64,000 nucleotides of DNA from Amorphoplanes friuliensis DSM 7358. GTDB lineage: Bacteria > Actinomycetota > Actinomycetes > Mycobacteriales > Micromonosporaceae. A program made the translations under genes and the position numbers. The stretch lies in contig NC_022657.1 of NCBI RefSeq assembly GCF_000494755.1, forward strand, positions 6,300,001 through 6,364,000, given 5' to 3'. Positions 49,241 through 58,998 of this stretch are shown piece by piece. Every line of letters begins with the position of its first letter. The first letter of the stretch is position 1. The notes under the pieces were generated by a model. The model made no database searches. It saw only the letters and a list, made by a program, of their open reading frames with translations, and was not told the origin of the DNA.

Positions 49241-50995
49241 TTGGAGGGTTCCACTGACGACAAGAAGAAGCCGCCCGAGGTCTCCCTGCGCCGCGTCGGC
49301 GGCCTGCTCAAACCGCATTGGCCCCGGCTGACCGCGGTCATCGCCATCATCGTCGCCTCGTCGCTGGTCGGCATGGCCACGCCTTTTCTGCTGCGCGCGA
49401 TCATCGACCGGGCGCTTCCGGCCCAGGACCTCGAGCTGCTGACCTGGCTCGTCGTCGGCCTGATCGCGGTCGCCGTGATGACCGCGGTGTTCGGCATCAC
49501 CCAGACCTGGATCGCCACGGCCATCGGTCAGCGGGTCATGCACCAGCTGCGGGTGGATGTCTTCACCCATCTGCACCGTCAGTCGGTGGCGTTCTTCACC
49601 CGCACCCGCGCCGGGGAGATCCAGTCACGGATCACCAACGACATCGGCGGCATGCAGGCGGTTGTCACCTCGACGGCCACGTCGATCGCGTCGAACCTGA
49701 CGACGGCCGTCGCCACGGCGGTGGCCATGCTCGTGCTGTCCTGGCAGCTCTTCCTCGTGTCCCTGATCGTGCTGCCGCCCGCGCTGCTGCTGGCCCGCCG
49801 GGTCGCGCGGATGCGCAAGGAGATCACCGCGCAGCGTCAGCGCGAGCTCGCCGACCTCAACGTCATCATCGAGGAGAGCCTGTCGATCAGCGGTGTGCAA
49901 CTCAGCAAGATCATGGGGACGGGCCCGGCACTGATCGATCGCTTCGCCGGCTCGTCGGCCCGCCTGGTCGATCTGCAGCTGCGTGCACAGCTGACCGGTC
50001 GCTGGCGGGGCGCCACCATGAACATCATCTTCGCTGCGATCCCGGCGATCATCTATCTGAGCGCCGGTCTGCCGCCGTCCGCCGGCAAGCTGACCATCGG
50101 CACGATCGTCGCCTTCACCAGCCTGCAGTCCCGGCTGTTTCAGCCGATGATGGGCCTGCTCGACGTCGGTGTCTCGCTGGCCAGCTCGACGGCGCTGTTC
50201 GCGCGCGTCTTCGAATACCTGGATCTGCCGGTCGAGGTCGACGACCCGGTCCTGCCGGTCCGGTTGCCCCTGCCGGTACGCGGCCACCTGCGTTTCGACG
50301 ACGTGAGTTTCACCTACCCCGGCAGCGTGGAGCCCGCCATCAGCGGCATCACCCTGAACGTGCCGCCCGGGTCCTCGATCGCGCTGGTGGGCGAGACCGG
50401 CTCGGGCAAGAGCACGGTGGCCTCGCTGATCGTGCGGCTCTACGACCCGACCGAGGGCCGGATCACCGTCGACGGCTTCGACCTGCGCGCGCTACGGCTC
50501 AACGAACTGGTCGGTGTGATCGGCATGGTCGGCCAGGAGACCTATCTGCTGCACGCCTCGGTCCGGGAGAACCTGCGGTACGCGCGACCCGACGCCACCG
50601 ATGAGCAGATCGAGTGGGCCGCGCGAGCCGCCCAGGTCCACGACGTCATCGTCGCTCTTCCCGAGGGTTACGACACCGTCGTGGGCTCGCGCGGCCACCG
50701 GTTCTCCGGCGGGGAGAAGCAGCGGATCGCCATCGCCCGGACGCTGCTGCGCAATCCGCCGATCCTGGTGCTGGACGAGGCGACCAGCGCCCTGGACAAC
50801 ACGACCGAGCGGGCTGTCCAGCGCGCCCTGGAAGAACTGGCCCGCGGGCGTACGACGGTGACCATCGCCCACCGGCTGTCGACCATCCGCAACGCCGACC
50901 AGATCGTCGTCATGCGGGGCGGCCGGATCCTGGAGGCCGGCACCCACGACAGCCTGATCTTGATCGACGGTTTCTACGCCGCGCTGACGGCGTGA
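49241..50995 (+). CDS. ABC exporter, fused membrane and ATPase domains
   Basis: 584 residues starting at a TTG (GGAGGGG ten bases upstream). Six-helix type IV exporter domain (about 25-320), then an ATPase: Walker A GETGSGKST, Q-loop GQETYLLHASVREN, signature FSGGEKQRIAIAR, Walker B ILVLDEATSALD and H-loop IAHRLSTI. A homodimeric exporter of small molecules or peptides. It runs tail-to-tail into the sulfotransferase gene, overlapping it by 22 bases. Export of the NRPS product is a reasonable guess, but it is on the opposite strand and could be independent. Confidence 0.93.
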   Translation: MEGSTDDKKKPPEVSLRRVGGLLKPHWPRLTAVIAIIVASSLVGMATPFLLRAIIDRALPAQDLELLTWLVVGLIAVAVMTAVFGITQTWIATAIGQRVMHQLRVDVFTHLHRQSVAFFTRTRAGEIQSRITNDIGGMQAVVTSTATSIASNLTTAVATAVAMLVLSWQLFLVSLIVLPPALLLARRVARMRKEITAQRQRELADLNVIIEESLSISGVQLSKIMGTGPALIDRFAGSSARLVDLQLRAQLTGRWRGATMNIIFAAIPAIIYLSAGLPPSAGKLTIGTIVAFTSLQSRLFQPMMGLLDVGVSLASSTALFARVFEYLDLPVEVDDPVLPVRLPLPVRGHLRFDDVSFTYPGSVEPAISGITLNVPPGSSIALVGETGSGKSTVASLIVRLYDPTEGRITVDGFDLRALRLNELVGVIGMVGQETYLLHASVRENLRYARPDATDEQIEWAARAAQVHDVIVALPEGYDTVVGSRGHRFSGGEKQRIAIARTLLRNPPILVLDEATSALDNTTERAVQRALEELARGRTTVTIAHRLSTIRNADQIVVMRGGRILEAGTHDSLILIDGFYAALTA

Positions 50996-51717
50996 GAGCG
51001 TGCCCACTTGCGCAACACGTGGTAGTCCGGCCGGTGGTGCCAGTAGCAGTCGTACAGGAACCGGTTGTTGTCCACCGTGGACTCGTAGGTGCGCTCGGCG
51101 CGGATGAAGTGGGAGCTGCCGGCCGCATCGCGGTGCCACTGCGAGGTGCGGCTCCAGACCTGCTGGTCTCCGGGCTGCCAGGACAGTGACGACTCCAGAA
51201 AAGGTATGCCGAGGTGGCGGCAGTAGCGCTCGACCGCACCTGGTGCGTCGGTCAGCAGCTCCTCGGCCTCGACCACGTACGGCCGCACACCGGTCGTCTC
51301 GCGGACCCTTCGTGCCATCTCGACCTGATGGCCGTACCCGATCTCGCCGCAGGCCATGTCCGGGTTCATCGCGTAGTGCGACGGGATCACCCGGCGCGGA
51401 TCGCGGATGATGAACGTGTGCCGCCCGACCTCCGGAATGCGGTCGCCGCCGGTCGTGAGGTAGTCGTACTCGGTGGTCTCCTTGACGAAGACCGGGTGGT
51501 CGCCGGCCCGTTCCTCGAGCAGTTTCAGCAGCTCGTCGTGGCTGGTCGCGGTGTAGTCGCCGACGGCGGTCCGGCCCTGGACGACGATGCTCGAGAACGG
51601 TTCGTGGAAGACCTCGTGGTCCCCGCGTTCCAGCATCATCCGCAGGAATGCCGTCGACATCGACCGGGGGGTGCCCCAGAGGAAGATCAGGTTGGAGTGC
51701 ACGGCTGCGGCCCTCAT
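50974..51717 (-). CDS. Sulfotransferase-family protein
   Basis: 247 residues. PAPS-binding signatures: the 5'-phosphosulfate loop FLWGTPRSMSTAF and the 3'-phosphate region FIIRDPRRVIPSHY. HEPFSSIVVQG and VEAEELL are typical of bacterial/fungal sulfotransferases annotated next to biosynthetic clusters. ATG 51717 overlaps the MbtH stop (ATGA), so it is translated with the NRPS operon. It would transfer sulfate to a hydroxyl (for example a phenol) or amine of the peptide product or its precursor. Confidence 0.85.
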   Translation of the reverse strand: MRAAAVHSNLIFLWGTPRSMSTAFLRMMLERGDHEVFHEPFSSIVVQGRTAVGDYTATSHDELLKLLEERAGDHPVFVKETTEYDYLTTGGDRIPEVGRHTFIIRDPRRVIPSHYAMNPDMACGEIGYGHQVEMARRVRETTGVRPYVVEAEELLTDAPGAVERYCRHLGIPFLESSLSWQPGDQQVWSRTSQWHRDAAGSSHFIRAERTYESTVDNNRFLYDCYWHHRPDYHVLRKWARSHAVSAA

Positions 51718-51935
51718 CCGTTCTGCGCCGAGGCCATGCGGGTGATCAGGCTCGCCGGCCGGATGTCCCACCACGACCTCTCGATGTAGGCCAGGCAATC
51801 CTCGCGGCTCTCCGGGCCCGACACGGTACGCCAGCCGGCCGGCACATCGATCACCTCCGGCCACAGCGAGTGCTGTCCTTCGTCGTTGACCAGCACGAAG
51901 TAGCTGATGTCCTCGCGTTCGAACGGGTTGCTCAT
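51714..51935 (-). CDS. MbtH-like NRPS accessory protein
   Basis: 73 residues, full length for MbtH. Diagnostic residues present: VNDEGQHSLWPEVIDVPAGW and CLAYIERSWWDIRPASL. MbtH proteins bind and activate adenylation domains. ATG 51935 overlaps the NRPS stop, and its own stop overlaps the sulfotransferase ATG. Confidence 0.97.
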   Translation of the reverse strand: MSNPFEREDISYFVLVNDEGQHSLWPEVIDVPAGWRTVSGPESREDCLAYIERSWWDIRPASLITRMASAQNG

Positions 51936-54900
51936 GCCGTCGGACCTTCCGTGGGAGTGAGACGTAGGTGCTCGGCCACCCGGGCGCCGATCAGCTGCAG
52001 CACCTCGGCCCGGGCGAGTTGCCGGTGCTTGTAGTCCAGGGCCATGACGTCGACGGCGCCGGAGACGTACGGGTGCCACATCGGTGCGAAGTAGTGCTCT
52101 TCCGGCCGTGCCGCGATCGCCTCGATGAAGAGCACGTCACCGTCGAAGACCGAGAACTTGTGGCCGTCGGCGACCTTGATCATGTTTTCGTAGAAGTCCA
52201 CCGTGGCCCGGCCCTTCTGGCGCATCAGGAACGAGTACGGCCCCTGACGCTGCCGGAGCTGCTCGTAGAGGATGTCGCCGGTGAGGTGGGGACGTTCCTC
52301 GGCCGGGACGTTGAGGTCGAAGTGGTGCGCGACCGCGTTCAGCCGCTCGACCTGCGTCGCCGGGCGCTGCGGTGTCGGACGGGCATCGAGCATCGCGATC
52401 AGGGCGACCTCCTCGCCACCGCGCTGCAACTGCACGCCCATCTCGTGGGCGATCTCCCCGCCGGTGCTCAGACCCAGCAGGTGGTACGGCCCTTCGGGCT
52501 GGACCAGGCGGATCTGCTGGACGTAGTCGGCAGCCATCGCCGTCATCGTCGTCGGCAGTTCCTCGCCCGGTCCCAGTCCGCGAGCCTGGACGCCGTACAC
52601 GCCGACGGCCGACGGGATCGCGTTGACCAGCGGGTAGTAGAGCCAGCTCAACCCGCCCAGGGGATGGATGCAGAACAGCGACTCCGGGGTGGTGCCCGGC
52701 CGCAGCGGCACCACCACGTCGAGGGTTGCCTCTTCGGGCTCGGCGGCGAGCCACCCGGCCAGGTCCTTGGCGGTCGGCACGGCGGAGACCACGAGCGGGT
52801 TGACGGTCATCCCGAACTCGGCCTCGATGGCCCGCGTGAGCGCCTCGACCGTCTCGCGGCCACCGCCGAGGTCGAAGAGGTTGTCCTCGGCGGCCACCTC
52901 GTCGACGCCCAGCGCCTGAGCGACCAGGACGCGCATCCGGTCCTCGGGCGAGGCCTGGGAGTCGGCGTCCGGCAACAGCGGCAGGTCGCCGATGCGGGCA
53001 GCCAGGTCGGCGAGCGTCGAGCTCTCGAAGACCGTCCGGAACGGCAGTTCGACGCGCAGCAGCGACCGGATCTCGTTGACCATCTGCATCGCTAGCAGCG
53101 AGTGGCCACCGAGCGCGAAGAAGTTGTCGTCGCGACCCACCCTCGCCACGGACAGCAGTTCCTGCCACAGCCCGGCCAGGGACTCCTCGATCGGCCCGGC
53201 CGGCGCCTCGTACGCCCGGTCGGTGTCCACCACGCCCGGGTCCGGCAGCTGACGACGGTCCACCTTGCCGTTCACCGTCACCGGGAAGGCGTCCATGGCC
53301 ACGAACGCCGACGGCACCAGGTGCGCCGGCACCACCGCGGGCATCTGCCGGCGCAGCCGCACCGGGTCGGGATCGAAGCCGACGACGTACGCCACGAGCC
53401 GCTTGTCCACGCCGTCGCCGTGCACCGTCACCACGGCCTGTTCCACCCCGTGCAGTCCGAGCAGCGCCGCCTCGACCTCGCCCAGCTCCACCCGGACACC
53501 GCGGATCTTGACCTGTTCGTCGTCACGGCCGAGGAACTCGATCGCCCCGTCGGGGCGCCGGCGGGCGCGGTCACCGGTGCGGTACATCCGCTCCCCCGCC
53601 ACGAACGGGTCGGCGACGAACCGCTGCGCGGTCAGGTCGGCCCGGTTCAGATAACCGCGGGCGAGCGGACGTGCGGCGATGTAGATCTCACCCGGCATAC
53701 CGGGCGGCACGTGGCCGAGGTCGGGACCGAGCACGTAGACCCGGGCGTTGGCGATCGGGACGCCGATCGGCGCGCTGCGACTGTCGTCGTCGTCGCGGCA
53801 CAGCCAGCTCGTCACGCCGATGGCGGCTTCGGTCGGGCCGTACAGGTTGTAGATCTCGGTCTGAGGCAGTGCCTCGGCGAAGCGGCTCCGCAAGCTGCGC
53901 GTCAGCGTCTCCCCACCGGCGATGACGTGGCGCAGGCTGGTGCAGCGCGCGGCGTCGGGCTCCCGCAGGAACATCTCGAGCATCGACGGGACGAAGTCGA
54001 CGAGCGTGACCTGCTCCCGCTGGATGAGGTCCACCAGGTAGCGCGGGTCGCGGTGCCCGTCGGGCCGGGCCATGACCAGCGTCGCCCCGTTCGTCAGCGC
54101 CCAGAACAGCTCCCAGACCGAGGTGTCGAAGGTGAACGGCGACTTCTGCAGCACCCGGCCGTCAGTTCCGGCGCCGAACCGCTCGTTCATCCACGTCAGC
54201 CGGTTGCGGATGGCCGCGCGGACGTTCACCACGCCCTTCGGGGTGCCGGTCGACCCGGAGGTGTAGATCGCGTACACGGCGTCCTCGCCGTCGACCGGCA
54301 CCCCGGGATCGTGCGAGGGACGTGCCGCGAGGTCGGTGTCCGGTCCGTCGACGCACAGCAGCAGATCGTCGTGAGCGGCCAGCCGGTCCTGGGTGGCCCG
54401 GTGGGTGAGGACAACACCGACCGCGGCGTCACCGATCATCGACGTCAGGCGGGCGGCCGGCAGGTCGGGGTCGAGCGGGACGAACGCACCTCCGGTCTTC
54501 CAGATCGCGAGGACACCCACGACCAGGTCGAAGCCGCGTTCCATGCTGATGCCCACCAGCGTCTCGCGCCCTGCACCGAGCTCGATGAGGTGATGCGCGA
54601 GCTGGTTCGCACGGCGGTTCAACTCCCCGTACGGCAGGTCCACACCCTCGAACCGTACGGCGATCGCGTCCGGGTTCCGGCGGGCGTGTTGCTCGACGAG
54701 CTGATGCGGCCAGGGTCGCGCCGCCCAGTCGCGGACGTCTCCGGTGCTCGCCGCCTCGACGGCGAGCCGTTCCTCCCCGCTCATCACCGGCAACCGGCCG
54801 ATCGGCAGGCCGGGCTGCGCGACCGCCTCGGCCAGCAGACGGCCGAGCATGCCGACCATCCGCTCGACGGTGTCGTGGTCGAACAGGTCGCAGGCGTACA

Positions 54901-57898
54901 TCACCTCACCGCCGAGGCCGGACGGCCGGCCGGACTCATCGAGGAACTCCACGAACTGAACGCTGAGGTCGAACTTCGCCGATCCGGACCCCACGCCCAT
55001 CCGCTCCGAGCGCACGCCGGCGAGGCCGAAGCGCGCCGACCGGCCGACCTGCGAGGCGACCATGACCTGGAACAGGGGATGCCGGCCGGGCACGCGGGGT
55101 GGGTTCAGCTCCTCGACGACGCTCTCGAACGGCACGTCCTGATGACCGAAAGCCAGCAGGTCCTGCTCGCGGACCCGCCCGATGAGCTCGTCGAAGGACG
55201 GGTCGCCGGTGAGGTCGGCCCGCAGCACCAGGGTGTTGACGAAAAAGCCGACCAGATCTTCCAGGGCCTCGTCGACCCGGCCGGACACCGGCCACCCGAG
55301 CGGGACGTCGGTGCCGGCTCCGAGCCGGGAGAGCAACGCGGCCACGGCCGACTGCAGGACCATGAAAACAGTGGCGCCGTGGCGCCGCGCCGTCGCCGCG
55401 ATCTGCTCGTGCACCTCCGCCGGGACGCTGATCGGCACCGACCGGCCACGGTACGTCGGCTCGGCCGGCCGGCCGCGGTCAACCGGCAGCGCCAGCTCGT
55501 GGGGGGCATCGGCCAGAAGGTCCCGCCAGTAAGCGATCTGGGGCCGGGCGAGCCGCACCAGTTCCCGCTGCCACACGGCGAAGTCGGCGTACTGCACCGG
55601 GAGCTCGGTCCACTGCGGTGGGCGACCCGCGCGCCGCCGCTCGTAGGCCTCCTGGAGGTCGCGCATCAGCGGTTCCATGGAGGCGCCGTCGGCGGTGATG
55701 TGGTGCAGGACCAGGACCAGCACGAAGTCGTCCGGTCCGAACTCCAGCAGGCGTGCCCGCAAGGGGATCTGGGTCGTCAGGTCGAAGCCTTCGCGGACGA
55801 CCCGCCGTACGGTGTCCTCCCGATCGCCGGCTGCGACCGGCTCGCGCACGAGCAGCTCGCCGAGGTCGGCCATCGGCACGACCTGCTGTCGCGGCTGTCC
55901 TTCCAGCACCGGGAAGCGGGTACGCAACGGCTCGTGCCGCCGGACGATGTCGGTGATCGCAGCACGCAGCGCCGCCTCGTCGAGACCGTCGGACAGGCGG
56001 ACGACCACCGGGATGTGGTACGCCCCGTCGCCGCCGCGCAACTGCGCGGTCAGCCACATCTGCTGCTGCGGGTAGGACAACGGCACCGTCGCCGCACGCA
56101 CCTGGCGCCGCAGCACCGGCCGCGTACCGGACTTCAGCACCGACACCCGCCGGGCGAGATCGGCCAGAGTCGAGGTCTCGAAGAGGTCCCGGACCGGCAG
56201 TTCGACGTTCATCGCCGTCCGGACGCGGTTCACCAGCTGCGTCGCCAGCAGCGAGTGGCCGCCGAGGCGGTAGAACTCGTCGGTGCGACCGACGCGGGGA
56301 ACGCCGAGCACGTCCTCCCAGAGCCGCGCCAGCGTCTGCTCGACCGCTCCGACCGGCGGCACAAAATCGCGGACGCCCGCATCGCCGGCCGGATCCGGCA
56401 GGGCTTTGCGGTCGACCTTGCCGTTCACCGTGACGGGCATCGAGTCGAGCATCGTGAACACCGAGGGCACCAGATGGTCGGGCACCACCGCGGCCAGGTT
56501 CCGGCGCAGACCGGCGGCGTCCGGGCCATCGGCATCGGCCACGACGTAGGCGACCAGACGGCGATCGGCCCCGTCGCCGTGCGCGACGACGACGGCCTGG
56601 TCCACACCGGCCAGACCCATCAGCGCCGACTCGATCTCGCCCGGCTCCACCCGTACGCCCCGGATCTTGACCTGGTCGTCGGCGCGGCCCTGGTACTCCA
56701 GCTGACCGTCGGCGCGCCTGCGCACCACGTCACCGGTGCGGTACATCCGTTCTCCGGGCGTGCCGAACGGGTCGGCGACAAAACGCTGGGCGGTCAGCGC
56801 GGTCCGCCCGGCATATCCGCGGGCCAGCCCGGCACCGGCGAGGTACAGCTCACCGGGGACACCGACCGGCTGTTCCCGCAGGAGCTCGTCCAGCACGTAC
56901 ACCCGTACGTTGGGCAGGGGCCGCCCGATCGGCGGTGTGCCGTCACCGGTCAACGGATCACTCACGGTCGCCGCAACCGTGGCCTCCGTCGGCCCGTACG
57001 CGTTGAGCATGCGCCGATCGCGGCACCACCGGGCCGCCACGGCGGGCGGACACGCCTCACCGGCCACGACGAGCGTCACCGCATCCGGCAGACCCCCGGC
57101 GTCCTCCACCGCGGACAGCAGCGACGGCGGCAGCGTCACGTGGGTGACGCCCCGGCTCCGGACGAGGTCGACCAGCGCGGGACCGGGCACCAGCCGCGAG
57201 GCGTCGGCCACGACCAGGGCCGCACCGGACAGCAGCGTCGTCCACACCTCGGACACCGAGGCGTCGAAACTGACCGACGCGAACTGCAGCCGCCGGCGCC
57301 CGGGACCCAGCCCGAGGATCTGCGCCTGGGCCCGGACGAGGTTCTGCGCGCTGCGATGGGTCACCACGACGCCCTTGGGCACACCGGTCGAACCCGAGGT
57401 GAAGATGAGGTAGGCGGCGTGGTCCGGCAGCAGCTCCTCGTGGCGGTCGGCGTCGCGGACAGCGTGCCCGTCGAGGCCGGCCAGCTCGTCGACGACCTTC
57501 GGGTCGTCGAGGACCACCTGAGGGATCGCGGAAGAACCCGGCGATGCGGCGCTGGTCGTCGTCACCACGCACCGGGCCCGCGCGTCGGCCATCATGAACT
57601 CGGCGCGCGCGGCCGGATAAGCCACGTCCACCGGCACGTACGCCCCGCCGGCTTTGACCACCGCGAGGGCCGCCACCACGAAGTCGACGGACCGGCTCAT
57701 CCGCAGCGCCACCACGACCTCGGGGCCGACTCCCTGATCGATCAGCAGCCGGGCCAGCCGGTTGGACCGCTCGTCCAGCTCCGCGAAGGACAGCGAGGCG
57801 TCGTCGCCGACCACGGCGACTTCGCTCGCACCGTGCTCGACCTGCGCGGCGAACAATTCCGGCAGTGTCGGCGGGTTGCCTGGCGAAGAGTCGAGCAC
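51932..57898 (-). CDS. Dimodular non-ribosomal peptide synthetase A-T-C-A-T-T*-TE
   Basis: 1988 residues from a GTG at 57898 with AGGAGG six bases upstream. A1 (about 10-510; YLIFTSGSTGVPKGVVV, NAYGPTEAT, GRADDQVKIRGVRVEPGEIE). T1 LGGHSLLA near 549. C about 605-1035 with active HHITADG near 733. A2 (about 1060-1545; YTSGSTGTPKGVV, NLYGPTEAA). T2 LGGHSLLA near 1598. A second carrier-like domain near 1676 reads LGGGRETVE and lacks the phosphopantetheine serine. Thioesterase GLSTGGE near 1809. By-eye ten-residue codes: A1 DASTVAAVAK (resembles Tyr or beta-hydroxy-Tyr codes), A2 DTWDIGLIGK (not recognised). Predicted product is a dipeptide. Operon with mbtH and sulfotransferase genes by ATGA overlaps. 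Confidence 0.95.
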   Translation of the reverse strand: MLDSSPGNPPTLPELFAAQVEHGASEVAVVGDDASLSFAELDERSNRLARLLIDQGVGPEVVVALRMSRSVDFVVAALAVVKAGGAYVPVDVAYPAARAEFMMADARARCVVTTTSAASPGSSAIPQVVLDDPKVVDELAGLDGHAVRDADRHEELLPDHAAYLIFTSGSTGVPKGVVVTHRSAQNLVRAQAQILGLGPGRRRLQFASVSFDASVSEVWTTLLSGAALVVADASRLVPGPALVDLVRSRGVTHVTLPPSLLSAVEDAGGLPDAVTLVVAGEACPPAVAARWCRDRRMLNAYGPTEATVAATVSDPLTGDGTPPIGRPLPNVRVYVLDELLREQPVGVPGELYLAGAGLARGYAGRTALTAQRFVADPFGTPGERMYRTGDVVRRRADGQLEYQGRADDQVKIRGVRVEPGEIESALMGLAGVDQAVVVAHGDGADRRLVAYVVADADGPDAAGLRRNLAAVVPDHLVPSVFTMLDSMPVTVNGKVDRKALPDPAGDAGVRDFVPPVGAVEQTLARLWEDVLGVPRVGRTDEFYRLGGHSLLATQLVNRVRTAMNVELPVRDLFETSTLADLARRVSVLKSGTRPVLRRQVRAATVPLSYPQQQMWLTAQLRGGDGAYHIPVVVRLSDGLDEAALRAAITDIVRRHEPLRTRFPVLEGQPRQQVVPMADLGELLVREPVAAGDREDTVRRVVREGFDLTTQIPLRARLLEFGPDDFVLVLVLHHITADGASMEPLMRDLQEAYERRRAGRPPQWTELPVQYADFAVWQRELVRLARPQIAYWRDLLADAPHELALPVDRGRPAEPTYRGRSVPISVPAEVHEQIAATARRHGATVFMVLQSAVAALLSRLGAGTDVPLGWPVSGRVDEALEDLVGFFVNTLVLRADLTGDPSFDELIGRVREQDLLAFGHQDVPFESVVEELNPPRVPGRHPLFQVMVASQVGRSARFGLAGVRSERMGVGSGSAKFDLSVQFVEFLDESGRPSGLGGEVMYACDLFDHDTVERMVGMLGRLLAEAVAQPGLPIGRLPVMSGEERLAVEAASTGDVRDWAARPWPHQLVEQHARRNPDAIAVRFEGVDLPYGELNRRANQLAHHLIELGAGRETLVGISMERGFDLVVGVLAIWKTGGAFVPLDPDLPAARLTSMIGDAAVGVVLTHRATQDRLAAHDDLLLCVDGPDTDLAARPSHDPGVPVDGEDAVYAIYTSGSTGTPKGVVNVRAAIRNRLTWMNERFGAGTDGRVLQKSPFTFDTSVWELFWALTNGATLVMARPDGHRDPRYLVDLIQREQVTLVDFVPSMLEMFLREPDAARCTSLRHVIAGGETLTRSLRSRFAEALPQTEIYNLYGPTEAAIGVTSWLCRDDDDSRSAPIGVPIANARVYVLGPDLGHVPPGMPGEIYIAARPLARGYLNRADLTAQRFVADPFVAGERMYRTGDRARRRPDGAIEFLGRDDEQVKIRGVRVELGEVEAALLGLHGVEQAVVTVHGDGVDKRLVAYVVGFDPDPVRLRRQMPAVVPAHLVPSAFVAMDAFPVTVNGKVDRRQLPDPGVVDTDRAYEAPAGPIEESLAGLWQELLSVARVGRDDNFFALGGHSLLAMQMVNEIRSLLRVELPFRTVFESSTLADLAARIGDLPLLPDADSQASPEDRMRVLVAQALGVDEVAAEDNLFDLGGGRETVEALTRAIEAEFGMTVNPLVVSAVPTAKDLAGWLAAEPEEATLDVVVPLRPGTTPESLFCIHPLGGLSWLYYPLVNAIPSAVGVYGVQARGLGPGEELPTTMTAMAADYVQQIRLVQPEGPYHLLGLSTGGEIAHEMGVQLQRGGEEVALIAMLDARPTPQRPATQVERLNAVAHHFDLNVPAEERPHLTGDILYEQLRQRQGPYSFLMRQKGRATVDFYENMIKVADGHKFSVFDGDVLFIEAIAARPEEHYFAPMWHPYVSGAVDVMALDYKHRQLARAEVLQLIGARVAEHLRLTPTEGPTA

Positions 57899-58222
57899 AA
57901 ACGGCCTCCTGGAAGCGGCGCCCCGGCGACCGGCCGCCGAGAAGGCGTTCGCTGTCGCAGTGACGATCTTGAGTGGCGCAACGTCACGCCACTGTGGAGG
58001 TACCGAATAAAAAACACAAGATGGAGAAAATCACCACGATTGCGGTCCACAAGAATGAGCACTGCTGCGTCGTGACCAATGGCCGACCACCTGAATGGGC
58101 AGTGAGCAGGCAAGAAAATCAATCATCAAATCAAGGGGCATGAGCGTCGCCTCCGGCAGGCAATCAGCACGGTGCCGGCGGGCACATGTTCTGGCACCGT
58201 AATTCGCATCCGGCCGACAACC
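57899..58222. promoter_or_regulatory. Upstream region of the NRPS operon
   Basis: 324 bases, markedly A/T-richer than its surroundings around 58004-58060 and 58110-58140, between the NRPS start and the end of the metallo-hydrolase gene. The minus strand reads TTGTGTTTTTTATTC there. It must carry the NRPS promoter, but I cannot assign -35/-10 with confidence. No gene seen. Confidence 0.4.
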
Positions 58223-58978
58223 TCATCGAGGTTCGACAGGCGACGTCCAGGCCAGGCCGGGGCGCGCGACGGCGGTCGGGCCTGCGTACCCGCGTGCGGC
58301 AGCCTCGAGATGGGCTGCCGGGCTGCTGCCCGGCCAGAGATGGGTGAGCCACAGTGTCCCGGCCTCGGCCCGCGTCGCCAGCGCGGCGGCGTCGACCGCC
58401 GTGGACAGGAAGCCGGCCTGCCTGGCGGGCACCTCGGTGGCATACGTCGACTCGGCGATCAACAGATCCGCGCCGACGGCGAACCCGGCGAAATCCGGGG
58501 ACGGGCCGCTGTCGCCGGTGTAGACCACGGTCGTCCGGCCGGCGGTGATCCGAAGCCCAGCGTTCGGCAGAAAATGCGGCAGCCAGGCGGTGTCGATGGT
58601 GAACGGACCGATCACCAACCGGTGGGCCTGCGACAGTTCGTGCAACGAGTACGCGCCGTCGAGCAGCTCCGGCTCGTCCAGGGCCAGGACCGCGTCGAGG
58701 GCCCCGGCCGGCGCGTAGCAAGGCAACGGCGGAAGTGGTTCCCGCGGCAGCGCCCTGGCTCGCAGCAACGGATGCAGGTCGGCACAGTGGTCGGGATGCC
58801 CGTGCGTCACCACCACCGCATCGACGGCGGCGGCCGGGCAGTACGCCAGCAACGGCAGCAGGGTCGCATAGCCCGGGTCGACGACCAGGATGAAGTCCTC
58901 GTGCTCGATGACGTAGCCGCTGCAGCCGGCCGTCGGTTCGGGCCAGGCACCGGCCCCGCCCAGCACCGTGATGCGCAT
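58223..58978 (-). CDS. Metallo-beta-lactamase-fold hydrolase (RNase Z / phosphodiesterase type)
   Basis: 251 residues. Metal-binding VVTHGHPDHCADL (HxHxDH), then VVYTGDSGPSPDF and LWLTHLWPG supply the remaining ligands. The N-terminus MRITVLGGAGAWP and the absence of an exosite make it a small metal-dependent hydrolase rather than true RNase Z. Co-directional with and 20 bases after the TetR regulator. With a QsdR-type regulator, lactone or ester hydrolysis is conceivable but unproven. Confidence 0.87.
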   Translation of the reverse strand: MRITVLGGAGAWPEPTAGCSGYVIEHEDFILVVDPGYATLLPLLAYCPAAAVDAVVVTHGHPDHCADLHPLLRARALPREPLPPLPCYAPAGALDAVLALDEPELLDGAYSLHELSQAHRLVIGPFTIDTAWLPHFLPNAGLRITAGRTTVVYTGDSGPSPDFAGFAVGADLLIAESTYATEVPARQAGFLSTAVDAAALATRAEAGTLWLTHLWPGSSPAAHLEAAARGYAGPTAVARPGLAWTSPVEPR

Positions 58979-58998
58979 CCGGCCACCTTAGGCTCAGG

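Noticed and set aside
49241..50995. ABC exporter as certain part of the NRPS cluster
   Set aside because: It is on the opposite strand and tail-to-tail; functional linkage is plausible but not shown by the sequence.
53102..58075. 1657-codon plus-strand open frame opposite the NRPS
   Set aside because: Composition is His/Arg/Gly/Val biased without any domain, while the minus strand encodes clear A, T, C and TE motifs.
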